Shown here in pieces: positions 39,941 to 50,489 of a stretch of 64,000 bases of DNA. Origin of the DNA: Agrypnia vestita (Eukaryota > Arthropoda > Insecta > Trichoptera > Phryganeidae). The stretch is from positions 124,001 to 188,000 of the forward strand of contig JADDOH010000466.1 of assembly GCA_016648135.1 (NCBI GenBank), given 5' to 3'. The first letter of the stretch is position 1. Every line of letters begins with the position of its first letter. A program made the translations under genes and the position numbers. The notes under the pieces were generated by a model. The model saw only the letters and a program-made list of their open reading frames with translations. It was not told the origin of the DNA and ran no database searches.

Positions 39941-40311
39941 CTCCCTGTGATTCCCTCTTTAAATTTTAAAATTCCAAAGTTATATTATTTGTTCTGGTTG
40001 TGTCACTTATTGTTTCTGCACCATGATTGGCTTGACACATGTCTTATATATTCGTTCTATGCATATTTGTGTCTGATAAATTTATTTTTATTATAATTAT
40101 CTTCTCTCTGTCAAAATCAAATAACCTTTAATAACTATTTCGTATAAACAGAAACACATTGCATTTATAGGTTTAACTCTAATGCAATAAAAGTAATGCC
40201 GATTTATGCAATTCAACTAGCAGATGATGGCAAAATGATTGGCATTTGACAAACGTAGACACAATTGATGATAATAGGCATGCTGACAGATTTTGAAATA
40301 ACCTTCCACAA

Positions 40312-40605
40312 TAATGTTGGTACACGTCTACTATTGCCGAAAATAATATTATTTCAGCAATAAATTAAGTTTTTACGCAATTGCATTTTCATCTACCTAT
40401 TTTTAATTTCGCGCAAAAACGCCCGCAACGTCATGGCACGTCTACGTGACGTCAAACTTAAGTAAACATTGCATTGTGTCTATGGCAAAAGTTCAAAAAT
40501 ACGGTGATGGGTACTGAGGCATGACATCATTCGCTCTGACCGGTGTTCAAAATTTTTATATTTTTATTTTATTGATAATCTTATTAATCTCAATGTTTAT
40601 ATTAA
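40312..40605 (-). repeat. Dispersed repeat R4, copy 2 (reverse)
   Basis: Reverse complement of the repeat at 17944-18262, with the GTGACGTCAAAC palindrome (40447-40452 region) and GTAGACGTGCC retained. It is slightly shorter, with the CAATAAAATA region rearranged. Confidence 0.65.
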
Positions 40606-40619
40606 AACTGGATCATGTT

Positions 40620-41300
40620 TTCGAATCCTAAATATTTTCTTCTTAAATCACTTCTTTTTAATTCTTTAATACTATCATTATGCCTATTCATTCCTTCAAT
40701 GTGACCATACCACTTATATAAATATTTTTAATATTGTACACCGTGTTTTAAGTTTTCTTCCAATTTGTTCATTGTTTATTCTATCATTAACGGATTTAAA
40801 TCAATATTAATTAATTTTCTCTTTTAATCAGTGACTAATTTATTTTCATTTTTTGTTTCAGGTAAGCAAAGCCCTTTTACTCTTCACGGGTCATTCAGCT
40901 TTTTCAAAGGTCTTCAAATGTCATGACATCGTGGTATGTATGTTTAGCTGCTAATTTTTTATTTAAACTCTTAGCCAATTTCAATCGGTTTCATGTCCAT
41001 TGGGAAAAGAATTCTTCTTATACATTCTTATGAATTCGTTGAAATAATTTAATATTTATAAAAAAAAAGAATATTCTCGTGTTTTCACAAGCCTCAAGAA
41101 TTTTCTGGGTTTTCTGGGATATTTTGCATATTCATAACTGCTTTTGATAATTGAGATATCGAATATGTATTTTGATGTTGTAAGATTTCTTAGTAACGTG
41201 GTAACGGGTAATTAATTACCTATCATCATCAGGAAACAATATAAATATAATGCAAGCCTGAGCATGTGTGATGCTAGAGAAATTTTATGAGGTATTTCAC
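40620..41300. other. No recognised feature
   Basis: AT-rich. No open frame above 60 codons, no repeat match seen. Confidence 0.4.
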
Positions 41301-41312
41301 AATACATTTTTA

Positions 41313-41470
41313 GTGCGGCCCTCGTAGCCCAGTGAGCAAGACACTGTCTTCTCACGCTTAGAGTTCCGGGCTCGATTCCCGAGGTGTAAATGGCATATTG
41401 ATGATTATACCCGTATGGGATCCTTGTGGATAGTGGCCTTTTTGAACCTATATGCCACATGTGTAACATT
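41313..41470 (+). mobile_element. tRNA-derived SINE-like element (family S2)
   Basis: GCGGCCCTCGTAGCCCAGTGAGCAAGACACTG resembles the 5' half of a tRNA gene (A box TAGCCCAGTGAG). TTCCGGGCTCGATTCCCGAGG is a good B box. The anticodon region does not fold well enough for a functional tRNA, and a non-tRNA body (GATTATACCCGTATGGGATCC) follows. Single copy here. Confidence 0.55.
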
Positions 41471-41479
41471 TTACTGTCA

Positions 41480-42290
41480 TCTTTTTTGTTTGCTTTTCTG
41501 TGTGAGGTACTTTTTCTGTTTTGAAAAATTCTTGTTTTCTTCTAATCAGCTTGTCTGATCATTATGTCTTAGAACGGGTAAAACACCCTTGCCAATATCA
41601 TCATCACCATCACACCATCTATTAAGGATCTTGGATTCATCAAGCGGTAGTTTTTGCCACTGCCCTCTATTGCTGCGGTAGGTCCTAAGGTCTTTTATAC
41701 TAAATTTTCTTAGAGGCCTTATTTTTATTTTTTATTCAAATTAGCTCAAAAACAGGTATGACGTGCCCATAAATTTCATGCATGATGTCATATGGAACAC
41801 AAAGCAAGGAATTAGAAGCAAAAGCGCCTCTTTGCATATGACGAGAATACAGGACGAATATGATTATCTTGAAAAAAAGGTGCCAACTTCACAGTAGATT
41901 ACTTATTTTGAAAGCATATTTGTGTGCTTTAGAAGCATTTTATCAAAAGCTTATTAATTTTAAAATCTCCGCTTTCGTTTTCAAATCAGTATATTTAATT
42001 TTAATTTTAATTTCGTCAATTTACATAGCGACGCTGTTGTTTCTTATACCCTCAAATATCGGCTTTTACACAACGTAGACACAAGGCAAATTATTTTTAT
42101 GTATTCGTAAAAGTTCAATGGTATTAAGATGCAACACTTGTTCTTAAATTCGCTATGTTCGTATTAGTCGCTGTGTTAATTGTTGCCACTTTTTTTGCTT
42201 GCTTATTTGCGACTTGTACTGTACATGCTTAATCGCTGAGCAGCACACGTGTCAATTCGTACATGTTTGTAAACGTTTTTTATGGTTGTA
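41480..42290. other. No recognised feature
   Basis: AT-rich with a CATCATCACCATCAC simple repeat near 41601-41615. A 72-codon plus frame (41860-42078) is hydrophobic and without motif. Confidence 0.4.
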
Positions 42291-42309
42291 GATCACCTTA
42301 GATTGTTAT

Positions 42310-42399
42310 GGGCCGTTCTCGAAGTTTTGATTGTGTTATGACATATTACAAAGAATTCTGACAGCGCGTAAATCCTTTTTAGCATGCCATTTCGTGACA
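42310..42399 (-). mobile_element. LTR-B 5' end fragment
   Basis: The reverse complement starts TGTCACGAAATGGCATGCTAAAAAGGATTTACGCGCTGTC, which aligns with the start of the solo LTR-B (TGTAACGGGACGCTAAAAAGAATTTACGCACAG). The rest of the LTR is absent. Confidence 0.55.
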
Positions 42400-42609
42400 A
42401 TACGTATATTCTTCGGGAATGGGTACTCGATCCTGCTTATTTATAGCACCTGTACCTTTCTCTCCCAGATATTTAGTACGCCTATCCATAATTCCATGTA
42501 AATGTCTCATTGGATTGTATATCTATGTGTGTAGTACACATTATGTACACAAGCAGGACATTTTGATAAATATTAATACAATTTTGAGACCCTCCCTTTA
42601 AAAGGCCAA

Positions 42610-42860
42610 TATTTCTCGACCGGCCGAATAATGTACCCATTTGTTTTAGACCGAATTCGTTAACCCACCCGCGCCCGACCCTTTCGGGCGGCCGGCCCGA
42701 GTGGGTTATTTGCTTTCTTTTTATTTATCGCGCAGCATTATTGTCAAGTTTTACTACCCCTCCCCGGGGGGCGGTTAGGCCGTGGGAGAGGTCGAGCATC
42801 CCTGCATTACCTATCGAACACATTAGCCGCAGAGGTCGGCAACTGTAACGCAGGAGCCTA
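42610..42860. other. GC-rich island with hairpin words
   Basis: AACCCACCCGCGCC...GGCCCGAGTGGGTT can form an imperfect stem (about 42662-42708), with an inner CGACCCTTTCGGGCGGCC. TTTTATTTATCGCGC and CCCTCCCCGGGGGGCGG follow. Unique in the window, noncoding. Confidence 0.3.
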
Positions 42861-42869
42861 CATTCACAC

Positions 42870-43500
42870 AGCACTTACTTTTTAGGTGGTGTCATGAATC
42901 GAGGACAATGTAAGGTTTATTTAGATTACATCAGTTTTGCACGAATCGACTGATTGATGAGCGCTCAGTCAACTTTAGTACCTCAAGAATATATGAAATA
43001 GCGTGCACTTGCGAATTTCCTTCATCTCTACATACAAACCTTTATCACATAACGAACGAACGCCCAAGAGAAGAAGTTGACACACTGTTACATCTACCTT
43101 GCATCTTCGGTTCCTGCCAATCCTGCCATTAGGCAAAACATTCCTTGACTTAAAATGAAACTACCAAAAGGGGTGTTTATGATTGATTATTCCAGAAATA
43201 AATCATTATAGTTGAGAGTTATTATTTTTTTTATGATTTTCACTTAACCTAGCACATTTTCAAGTAAAATTAATTGTAACTTTTCTGAATTCTACAGAAG
43301 CAATTCTAGAGTACTTTTACCTTATTTATTACTTAATTTCCTCTACGTTTGAAGCAAACCCTCATCACCACCTCACGATGGCAACCTTCTAATAATTGCG
43401 TCGTATAGTAGACCTTAGAAGTTATCCTCCGTATCAAGAAAACCAGCCCCTTTGGAAAAACATCCTGACGACTTCAGGGATGATTGTGATAAGTTGACCT
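42870..43500. other. No recognised feature
   Basis: Mixed composition. No open frame of interest and no repeat match noticed. Confidence 0.4.
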
Positions 43501-43504
43501 ACCT

Positions 43505-43930
43505 TTTCTAATGACCCTCTTTGCCATTCTGTTTTCCTCATTTCCCTGCCGTTCCTCGGCCACCCCTTTCACACTGTTCCCGCGTTATTGGAGGGATTCA
43601 TCTTCCGCTAATGTTATTGAATAGATTTATCTCAATTTTAAAACAATCTTCCGCCCGAACGGCGCTCCGGAAAAGATCCGATACCGCTGTCTTTGATCTA
43701 CGGCTGCTACAGATTGGTCCATAATGCTCTCCTCTTATTGATGTCGGAGTTATCTTATTCCTTCCTAAATGTGCCCACTGGTTTATCGGGGTTATTGTGC
43801 CCCGCGAGCTGGATACCCTCGGCGGAATTATGAAGCGGGTATCGCGATGGTATGGGTCCCAATCGCGCTTCCATATTGTGTATAGCAATTCGCAATGATG
43901 TACGTGCATTGGCATTTATGAGGGTCGCTG
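43505..43930. other. Moderately GC-rich unique segment
   Basis: Minus-strand frames of 105 and 67 codons overlap in different phases here, with no domain. The sequence has no partner in the window. Confidence 0.2.
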
Positions 43931-43939
43931 CTTCTTCGT

Positions 43940-44680
43940 CTATGTAATAACAGATCAATAACCGTAATCATTTTTATTTTGTATTGAGGATTATAATAAT
44001 CTATGAATGTAAAGGCAAAATCAGTACATTCTTATCATTAATCAATTTTTTCAAGCGTATACATCATTGCTCTCGGTTGGGGAAATAGAGCATCAGGCGT
44101 AAGTCCCGTGCCTGAGGTACATGTGTGCGTGAAGCATTAACCTGCACATTTCTTGCGCATCTACTCACAAATACTATCATAAAACTCATCGATGTGGCCA
44201 GCTATTTCAAATGGCATAGTCACATGTTCATTTGTAAGACGCATATTGTGAAAAACTTAATATATCTGAAAGGTTAATGAGGAACATTTGTTGTAAAATA
44301 GTTTAAATAGTAACAAATGTTCCTCATTATCTTTTAAATAAAAAAAAAATTATATTAATATTTAATTAAGATTTTTTTATTATTTGATTACTTTTAAATT
44401 ACTTTAAAATAAATGTTGCTCATTATCATTCCGTGACCTCGACTTCTTAAATTGATGAGCTCATATAATTTCACAACTATCCCCATGAATTCCGACATTC
44501 ACATATTTTTTTTACAATTTCTTAGAGAGTGGAAAACATTTGAGTGGTAAAAAATTCTCACTTTTAATCCCCTAATCATTAAACTATGTCGTTTCATAAT
44601 GGACTGAAATGTTGTATTTGATAACCAACATCGCAAAATTATTTTTAATTATCATTTTCTTTACCTTTTCTCATCCCAGA
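43940..44680. other. AT-rich stretch with AACAAATGTTCCTCATTA inverted pair
   Basis: TAATGAGGAACATTTGTT (44276-44293) and AACAAATGTTCCTCATTA (44312-44329) form a perfect 18-bp inverted repeat with an 18-bp loop. GTTGCTCATTATCATT recurs near 44414. It may be a small MITE; ends are not clear. Confidence 0.4.
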
Positions 44681-44689
44681 AGTGATCTC

Positions 44690-44825
44690 GGATCATTTAA
44701 ATTCTCATTATGCTCATCTTTGTTTCCTTATCTTAGGAGGGTCGGGAGGCCTTACACAAACACGAGGCGCTTTCATCTTCCCCTGTCTTGCACCACTTCG
44801 GTGCATGGCCCCACGTTGGGCGCCA
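44690..44825 (-). mobile_element. LTR retroelement leader with tRNA-Lys(CTT) primer site
   Basis: On the minus strand, TGGCGCCCAACGTGGGGC (44808-44825) is complementary to the 3' end of tRNA-Lys(CTT), a standard primer binding site. It directly abuts a CA end (TTACCACA) of an LTR at 44826. About 110 bp of internal leader follow; no gag or pol is visible before the sequence becomes unrecognisable. Confidence 0.7.
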
Positions 44826-45020
44826 TGTGGTAAAATAGAAGGGGAGAGCTGTACTTATCAATTAATTAGATTTCGGGTACCATAATTGTGACATGACGGT
44901 ACTAGTTGACAAATCCAATAGCGTTCCCTTCAGAGTAACAGAGTAAGAATAAAATATCTTGTCTGACAATCGTAATACGTGTCCAAACTCCCTTTACTGA
45001 CACATTTACATGTGTATGAT
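44826..45020 (-). mobile_element. LTR fragment next to the primer site
   Basis: The edge TGTGGTAAAATAG at 44826 is the inverse of an LTR 3' end. The other edge is not located, so the end coordinate is approximate. No second copy in the window. Confidence 0.4.
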
Positions 45021-45239
45021 AAGCAGCTCCATTCTGAACGTTTTCATTATGTACTTGTATATTTCATTAATGTAAATCCTATTTCTCCCTTAAGGTAACT
45101 CATTTCGACAGCATGGATTTTTCACGTTTAACGGTTTCGATTGTACTTGTTCGTGTATTATCTTTTCGTAATATACATTATGCATGTGCATTTAAAGAAT
45201 TTATTACTCCCTCGGTGGAATATAACGTGTAGAATTTTC

Positions 45240-45480
45240 CATTTTCCATAAAAGTGGATACACGACCGTCGCAATGTGTCGCCCAGCACTTGGCAGTTAG
45301 TTCCGCACCAGGGACCGTCCGCGCTTCCAAACCTGCGGCCCGTGTCGCGTGCTTAAAGTGACGGCAATTTGTTATCGCTCAAAGGATCGAACAAACTACC
45401 TTTGACACAAATTGAACCGTAATTTGTCCCCTTCCTCTCTTTGCAGATCCTTTCTGGAATCATCTCCTCTCCTGTGTTCG
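45240..45480. other. GC-rich unique-looking island
   Basis: Contains GTCGCAATGTGTCGCCCAGCAC and GGGACCGTCCGCGCTTCCAAACCTGCGGCCCGTGTCGCGTGC. No frame of interest, no copy in the window. Confidence 0.25.
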
Positions 45481-45489
45481 TGCTTCGAT

Positions 45490-46620
45490 CTTTTCATTCC
45501 TTAACACTGGAACGACCGTAGCGGCCATTTAGATAGCGGCTCAATATTTGTCAAAGATACTAGATTTGATAAAAAAAAAAAGTTCGCGCAAATTTGAATT
45601 TCGCGTGCTGTATAAGTCCTTTTGTCGCATTTTTTCTGTTGTGTCGGAATACTTGTTTCCGCCACATCGTGACATTGATAGCCGTATTGGATGCTTTCTT
45701 TGTTGTTAGCTTTCGATAAGGTTACAATTGTTTTGGCGTTCTCGGTGATTTTTGCTCATGGAAAAAATGAAAAAGTTATTTTAAATTTTCTGGCTTTAAA
45801 ACCAACACCGTATTCGGAGAACATGACTCGACTCCATTTGATTTTTTCATATGTTAAAATGACATGAAAAATCCATGCAAGGACGAAGTTTTTCCATTTA
45901 AAGATTGAGACAGAATCGTTGATGGAGCTTATTGCAAAATCTAAAATTGCGTTCCAGAAATGCTTCGTAGCTTTTTATTATATCTAATGAGGACAACTTT
46001 TTTAAATTTATTTATTGTATTTATTATAGTCATATATAATAAAAACATTTTACTCGCCATAAAAGATCTGACGCTTGTGCTAATGGGAAGAGTAATCACA
46101 TAATTCATTTCATGGATATTAAAATTGTAATAATAAGGTGTTAAGAATATTGAGAAACAAAATAAATAAATAATATATAATTTCAAGAGATTTTTTTTAT
46201 TGATTTTTTAAGATCATTTTTAAATGACGTAATTCCTCTGGTAATGAATTGATTTAATTCCTACGAAGTACTTAAGTTTGAAATGGATAAAATTTGAAAA
46301 AATGAAAATTCCGTGTATTTAACAAGGCTTGTATTAAAGCTGAAGACAATCGATCCTTTAAGAAACCCCCTAATCACAAAAATGAATTATGTCTACTTAA
46401 ATTAGTTAACTCTCTTGTTTTTGGAAACTTAGACATTAATATGGAATTTGGTAGAAATTGGGTGACTTTTTTAACAAGGTGATTAATTAAAAAATATATA
46501 TATATATATTGGCACAAAAAATAAAATGTCCGCTTCGTTTCATAACCTTCGAGCTCCTCCGCCGTAACTGAGATGCAGCATTATTGTAACAGTGCAACAT
46601 GTTTGTTCGAGATAGAAAAG
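45490..46620. other. No recognised feature
   Basis: AT-rich. The word CAAATTTGAATTTCGCGTGCTGTATAAGTCCTTTTGTC (about 45590-45628) is the inverse of GACAAAAGGACTCATACAGCACGCGAAATTCAAATTTG at 36881-36918, so a short unclassified repeat is shared. Confidence 0.4.
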
Positions 46621-46629
46621 AAGGGCATG

Positions 46630-46776
46630 TACAGTAGCCGGCAAACATCTTGAAATTTTACGGCGTAGTGGGGGGAAGTTTGCGCATGTACCATTCCACC
46701 AAAGAGACCCAAATTTTGTCTTCTGCGCATTCCCCCACTACGCCAAAGAATTTCAAGAAGTTTGCCGGCAACTGTA
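46630..46776. mobile_element. Mariner-like MITE, 143 bp
   Basis: TA on both sides. The left arm ACAGTAGCCGGCAAACATCTTGAAATTTTACGGCGTAGTGGGGG faces a right arm whose inverse reads ACAGTTGCCGGCAAACTTCTTGAAATTCTTTGGCGTAGTGGGGG. The arms are about 44 bp and almost meet in the middle. No coding capacity. Confidence 0.85.
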
Positions 46777-46784
46777 CTTATCTA

Positions 46785-47440
46785 CTGTCAATTCATTATA
46801 AATAACTTGTGTGTATAGTAAAATGTTTAATTTGAATTAAAATGTTGCTTCACAAAGTAACTGCCATACCAATTGATAATGTAACTAAATATGTTTTATT
46901 TTTTATTTTACCCAATATTTTCTTGTATCCGCCCTAATGTGTGCATCTGTCAAGATCAGCCGTCGAAATGATTTTAATTTTATTTTTAAATGGTTCACAA
47001 ACAATGAAAAACACATAACACGATATCGGTAATACAAACATAATATAACAGAAAAAAGTGATTTTATAGAGTGAGATTGAACAAAGAGACTAAACAGCTA
47101 ATTTCGCAAGTTCGTTAATAGTTCTCTTGTATTCATGGAAGCTGTCATGAAATATGTCAATGTTATGATTATTTTCTATTTTGTTGTATGACCTCAACAT
47201 TCTAGATATAGAGTTAAAGTGGACCATACTGTTATTGAAAGTTGATGAGAAAGAAATGAGAGATTGAAAGAGAAAATGCATTATATGTCCTAAGTCGGCG
47301 ACTAGGAACATTCTAAGTTATATTTTCGACACATGATTGTTACTTTGTTTGTAACTACTAGTGTTGGTCAAACCTTTATTTTAACCGGTTATTTTCGGTA
47401 CAGTTATTAGGGATTTTTATTTGATTATACCGATGATTGG
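46785..47440. other. No recognised feature
   Basis: AT-rich. A 73-codon minus-strand frame (47090-47311) has no motif. Confidence 0.4.
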
Positions 47441-47449
47441 TAACTAAGA

Positions 47450-47590
47450 TATAAATCTACTTTATTTTATTTGATTAATTAAACCAACATGTTTCAGATA
47501 AACCTTTCCATCTTCAGGGTGTTGCATAATTTGGTAATAATTTGTATCATGTTGGTGTAATTAATCAAATAAAATTAGTAGATATATACA
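47450..47590. mobile_element. MITE with about 41-bp inverted arms
   Basis: ATCTACTTTATTTTATTTGATTAATTAAACCAACATG (left) and its inverse from 47549-47590 (ATCTACTAATTTTATTTGATTAATTACACCAACATG) differ at three positions. The centre has GTTTCAGATAAACCTTTCCATCTTCAGGG, related to 15855-15895. Noncoding. Confidence 0.75.
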
Positions 47591-47599
47591 AATAATACA

Positions 47600-48310
47600 A
47601 TCAATATATTTTTTTTTAAATGTCAATCTAAGATATAACTGTTGTATAGTGCCGATGGTTGCCCGTTGAATTGCAAAATTGTTATCAATCTCGATGCAAT
47701 CAGATACAAATCTCTAAAAACGGTTAATATGTCACCGGTTAAAATACTGTGACTAGAGTACGCTGCAACACCCGGTCTTTTTAGTGTTAATGTTCCCTAT
47801 CTATTGGAAACCCTCCGCGAATCGAGCTAGTTTTCAGTTGTGCCCTGTGCAGACAAATCTGGAAACCACCTCGCCAGCGGGGGCCCAGCGAACCGGAATC
47901 CACATCCATGATCAGCACGATTGAATACGATCATTGCGAACCGTGCGCGTATTGTCATCTCGCGGTCCAGTAAGTGTGTACCCATCAATTCTGATGTAAT
48001 AAATATTTAAACACAAAGTGTAGATTGTTCTTTGCTACTTTACCGGAGGCAGCGTAAATTTATAATGGTCTGGTTATTTTCACTTAAATATTTTACTTGT
48101 GTAGACGTCGGATCGATGGCGCAGTGTTATTGGAATCCTTTCTTTGAAATATAAATTATACCAATAAAAAAGGTTGCCGTTTACTAGGGTTGCAGTGTTA
48201 ATGAAAGATGAGTTCCTTCCGATTGGTTGATTGCAAGCTCGTGCAACCTTTATCCGCGTGAAAAAGATGTTACACAGTGCAGCGTTCACCAATTGCACAG
48301 AAATAACATC
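47600..48310. other. No recognised feature
   Basis: Partly GC-rich at 47810-47960. An 84-codon minus frame at 48080-48334 has no domain. Nothing assigned. Confidence 0.35.
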
Positions 48311-48317
48311 CACCCAA

Positions 48318-48557
48318 TCGAGGGAGAAAGCCAAAATGAAGTTAGTGATTATTTCGAACTTTACAGGAGAGCGAAAGAAAGTTCTGTCAATCTGATTTTG
48401 TCAAGATTTCTTTTATTATTAAACGATTTCTATACGTGTTTTGGATTAACAAATATGGAAATCGTTTAATAATAAAAAAACACTGGCAAAATCAGATTGA
48501 CAGAACTTTCTTTTGCTCTCAATAATCACTAACGCCCTTTTGGCTTTCTACCCTCGA
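48318..48557. mobile_element. Foldback MITE M6, copy 2 (both ends)
   Basis: TCGAGGGAGAAAGCCAAAATGAAGTTAGTGATTATTTCGAAC at the left and GATTGACAGAACTTTC...AATCACTAACGCCCTTTTGGCTTTCTACCCTCGA at the right are inverted. The 240-bp element is palindromic over most of its length, including ATTAAACGATTTC/GAAATCGTTTAAT at the centre. Copy 1 is at 29310-29512. Confidence 0.85.
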
Positions 48558-48767
48558 CATCATCAAATTTTTTTTTTCTTCTTTATTTGTCTTCTTTTAA
48601 ATATTTGAAGAGACTATGCTGTAGCCGTCTATGGTCCAAAATTAGTAATTCGCATGACATAGTATACATATATGTCGCCACTGGTAATCATACCTCTATA
48701 TTTATGTGTAGATTTTTACTGTTATATGTGTGGATATTTTTACGGTAGAATTTAGTGAACGTTTCAC

Positions 48768-48895
48768 TATGCAAAGTGATCACTTAAGTCAGCTAATACA
48801 GGTAGTAAACCCTGTGGCCACCTTTTAAAGATTTCAATGCATGTTTTCAATAAAAACAGCTTCGTCTCTGTGTGACTTGTATAATTTACCTTAAT
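48768..48895 (-). mobile_element. M2 fragment
   Basis: CTATGCAAAGTGATCACTTAAGTCAGC, GTAGTAAACCCTGTGGCCACC, TTTCAATGCATG and CAGCTTCGTCTCTGTGTGACTTG give a complete single arm in minus orientation. Confidence 0.65.
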
Positions 48896-48986
48896 TAATG
48901 ATTATCCCTCTATTTATTTAGTTCCGTTATCACATTCCAGCGTTTTCATTAATTCCTCCTGCAGCCGCGACACGTGACAGTATTTA

Positions 48987-49540
48987 TTTTTACTCCCTTT
49001 ATATCAACTCGTGACGTCTGCTTGCTTGCTTGTCGGCTTGCCGTCAAAAAAAACTTTGGATCGATTTTTGACCCTTTTCCCGTGATCCAATCGAGCTGAA
49101 ACTTGGCAAGTAGACTCGTTCCGACGCTCAAGAAGATCTATCAAATTTTCGTTAAAAAAATAATAATCATAGTATAATTTCGGATTTTTATAAATTATAT
49201 CGGTTTTTTCAAATTGGAATCATTAGAAAAGTTTGATTAGCAGCGGCGGCCCGATAATGTCGCGGCATATTTTCTAAATTTGAATTACTCCATCGGTATA
49301 CATAATAGGTACTTCACTACGAATGTCGAAAATCTAAATTGACTGACAAATGTTTTTAGAATTTAATCTTCAAATCACGAAGTGTCTTATAGCAAAGCTC
49401 AAAACATCTGACATTTTAGAAATATATTAAATTACTGTAAGTTTAGTGTTATGTTATATGTTTTAATTCGTCTTTAATTGTTGTTATATTTTACAAAGAA
49501 GGGGAGCATAATAAAAGCTTAGTTTTTATGGGTTACTTTT
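48987..49540 (+). repeat. Dispersed repeat R3, copy 2
   Basis: Same orientation as 16745-17300 and similar over most of its length, diverging between about 49340 and 49490. Both end near a TTTATGGGTTACTTTTT or TTGTGGGTTACTTTTT word. A CTTTTAGCTTGCCTCGGGGCGGCCCTGAAAG segment just downstream recurs at 51760-51795. Confidence 0.55.
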
Positions 49541-49559
49541 TTACCTATCCCTTTTAGCT

Positions 49560-49870
49560 TGCCTCGGGGCGGCCCTGAAAGCGGGCGCCAATTCCTTTCG
49601 CGAGAGGAACCATATTCTCCTCGAATCAAAAGTAAAGTGAAATTCGTTTTTTTTCGGCGCAGATAGAGAAGACATTACACGGAATTGAACGTTGTAGTAA
49701 TGTAAATTCCCGGATTATTCCCCGCCGCGGAGCGACAAAGGGAGGAATCTGTGACGGGTGAATAATTCACCAGCGCCGGGAAGCGAATCTAAACCCTCTC
49801 GCGCCAGACGGGAGACCCGTGGTCGAAAATTAAACATGTATATTTAGGGCGGCTTTTTTCTGCGGCCCGA
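49560..49870. other. GC-rich unique-looking island
   Basis: Includes CCCCGCCGCGGAGCGACAAAGGGAGG, CACCAGCGCCGGGAAGCG and GGCGGCTTTTTTCTGCGGCCCG. A 97-codon plus frame starts at 49872 just beyond it and shows no domain. Candidate regulatory sequence only. Confidence 0.25.
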
Positions 49871-50489
49871 AATGCAAAACGAAACGAGGCCGGATTTCTT
49901 TTCGTTAATTTCAGCAGAACGTGACTTTAAATATGCACAACGAATTACGTCAATCAATCAGAAAGACATACTGATGAAAAGTCTATTTGGTTACCGCCGG
50001 GATGAGAACCCCGAACTTTTCTACTCCGCGTCCCGGATTTTTATCGAGTCTTTTCCTCAATGGTTTGCGTATATCGTATCTTTATCGTTGTCTTATAATA
50101 TTGTACGATCCGTCAATTTTGATATTATCACGTTACTCGGTTGTCCGAGGCAAATGATTTTTTAAATTTATTACGCAAAAAGTCACTGGATGTTACTAAA
50201 TGTTACCAGAATATTTCAAACACCTATTATTTATTACCCTTTTTTTTTAATTCGCACTTATTAACGCTGTTTCCATTTCTCGACCACTATATAGTCAATT
50301 CCGTTCAATATTAGCACCTAGAAAAACTTCTCGCCCTCCGGTAGGAACTTCCTTTATTTACGCGCTGTTGACATGTATTTTTCGATCTTCTATATTTTAC
50401 GAGAGACTTATGGAGCGTACCAGAGTTTTCCATAGTATTGTTGTCGATATAACTGAGTTACGCGCAATTAATTCGGATTCTATATTAGA

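Noticed and set aside
41590..41700. LINE-like fragment around GATCTTGGATTCATCAAGCGG
   Set aside because: A short frame looked promising but no reverse transcriptase motif could be identified.
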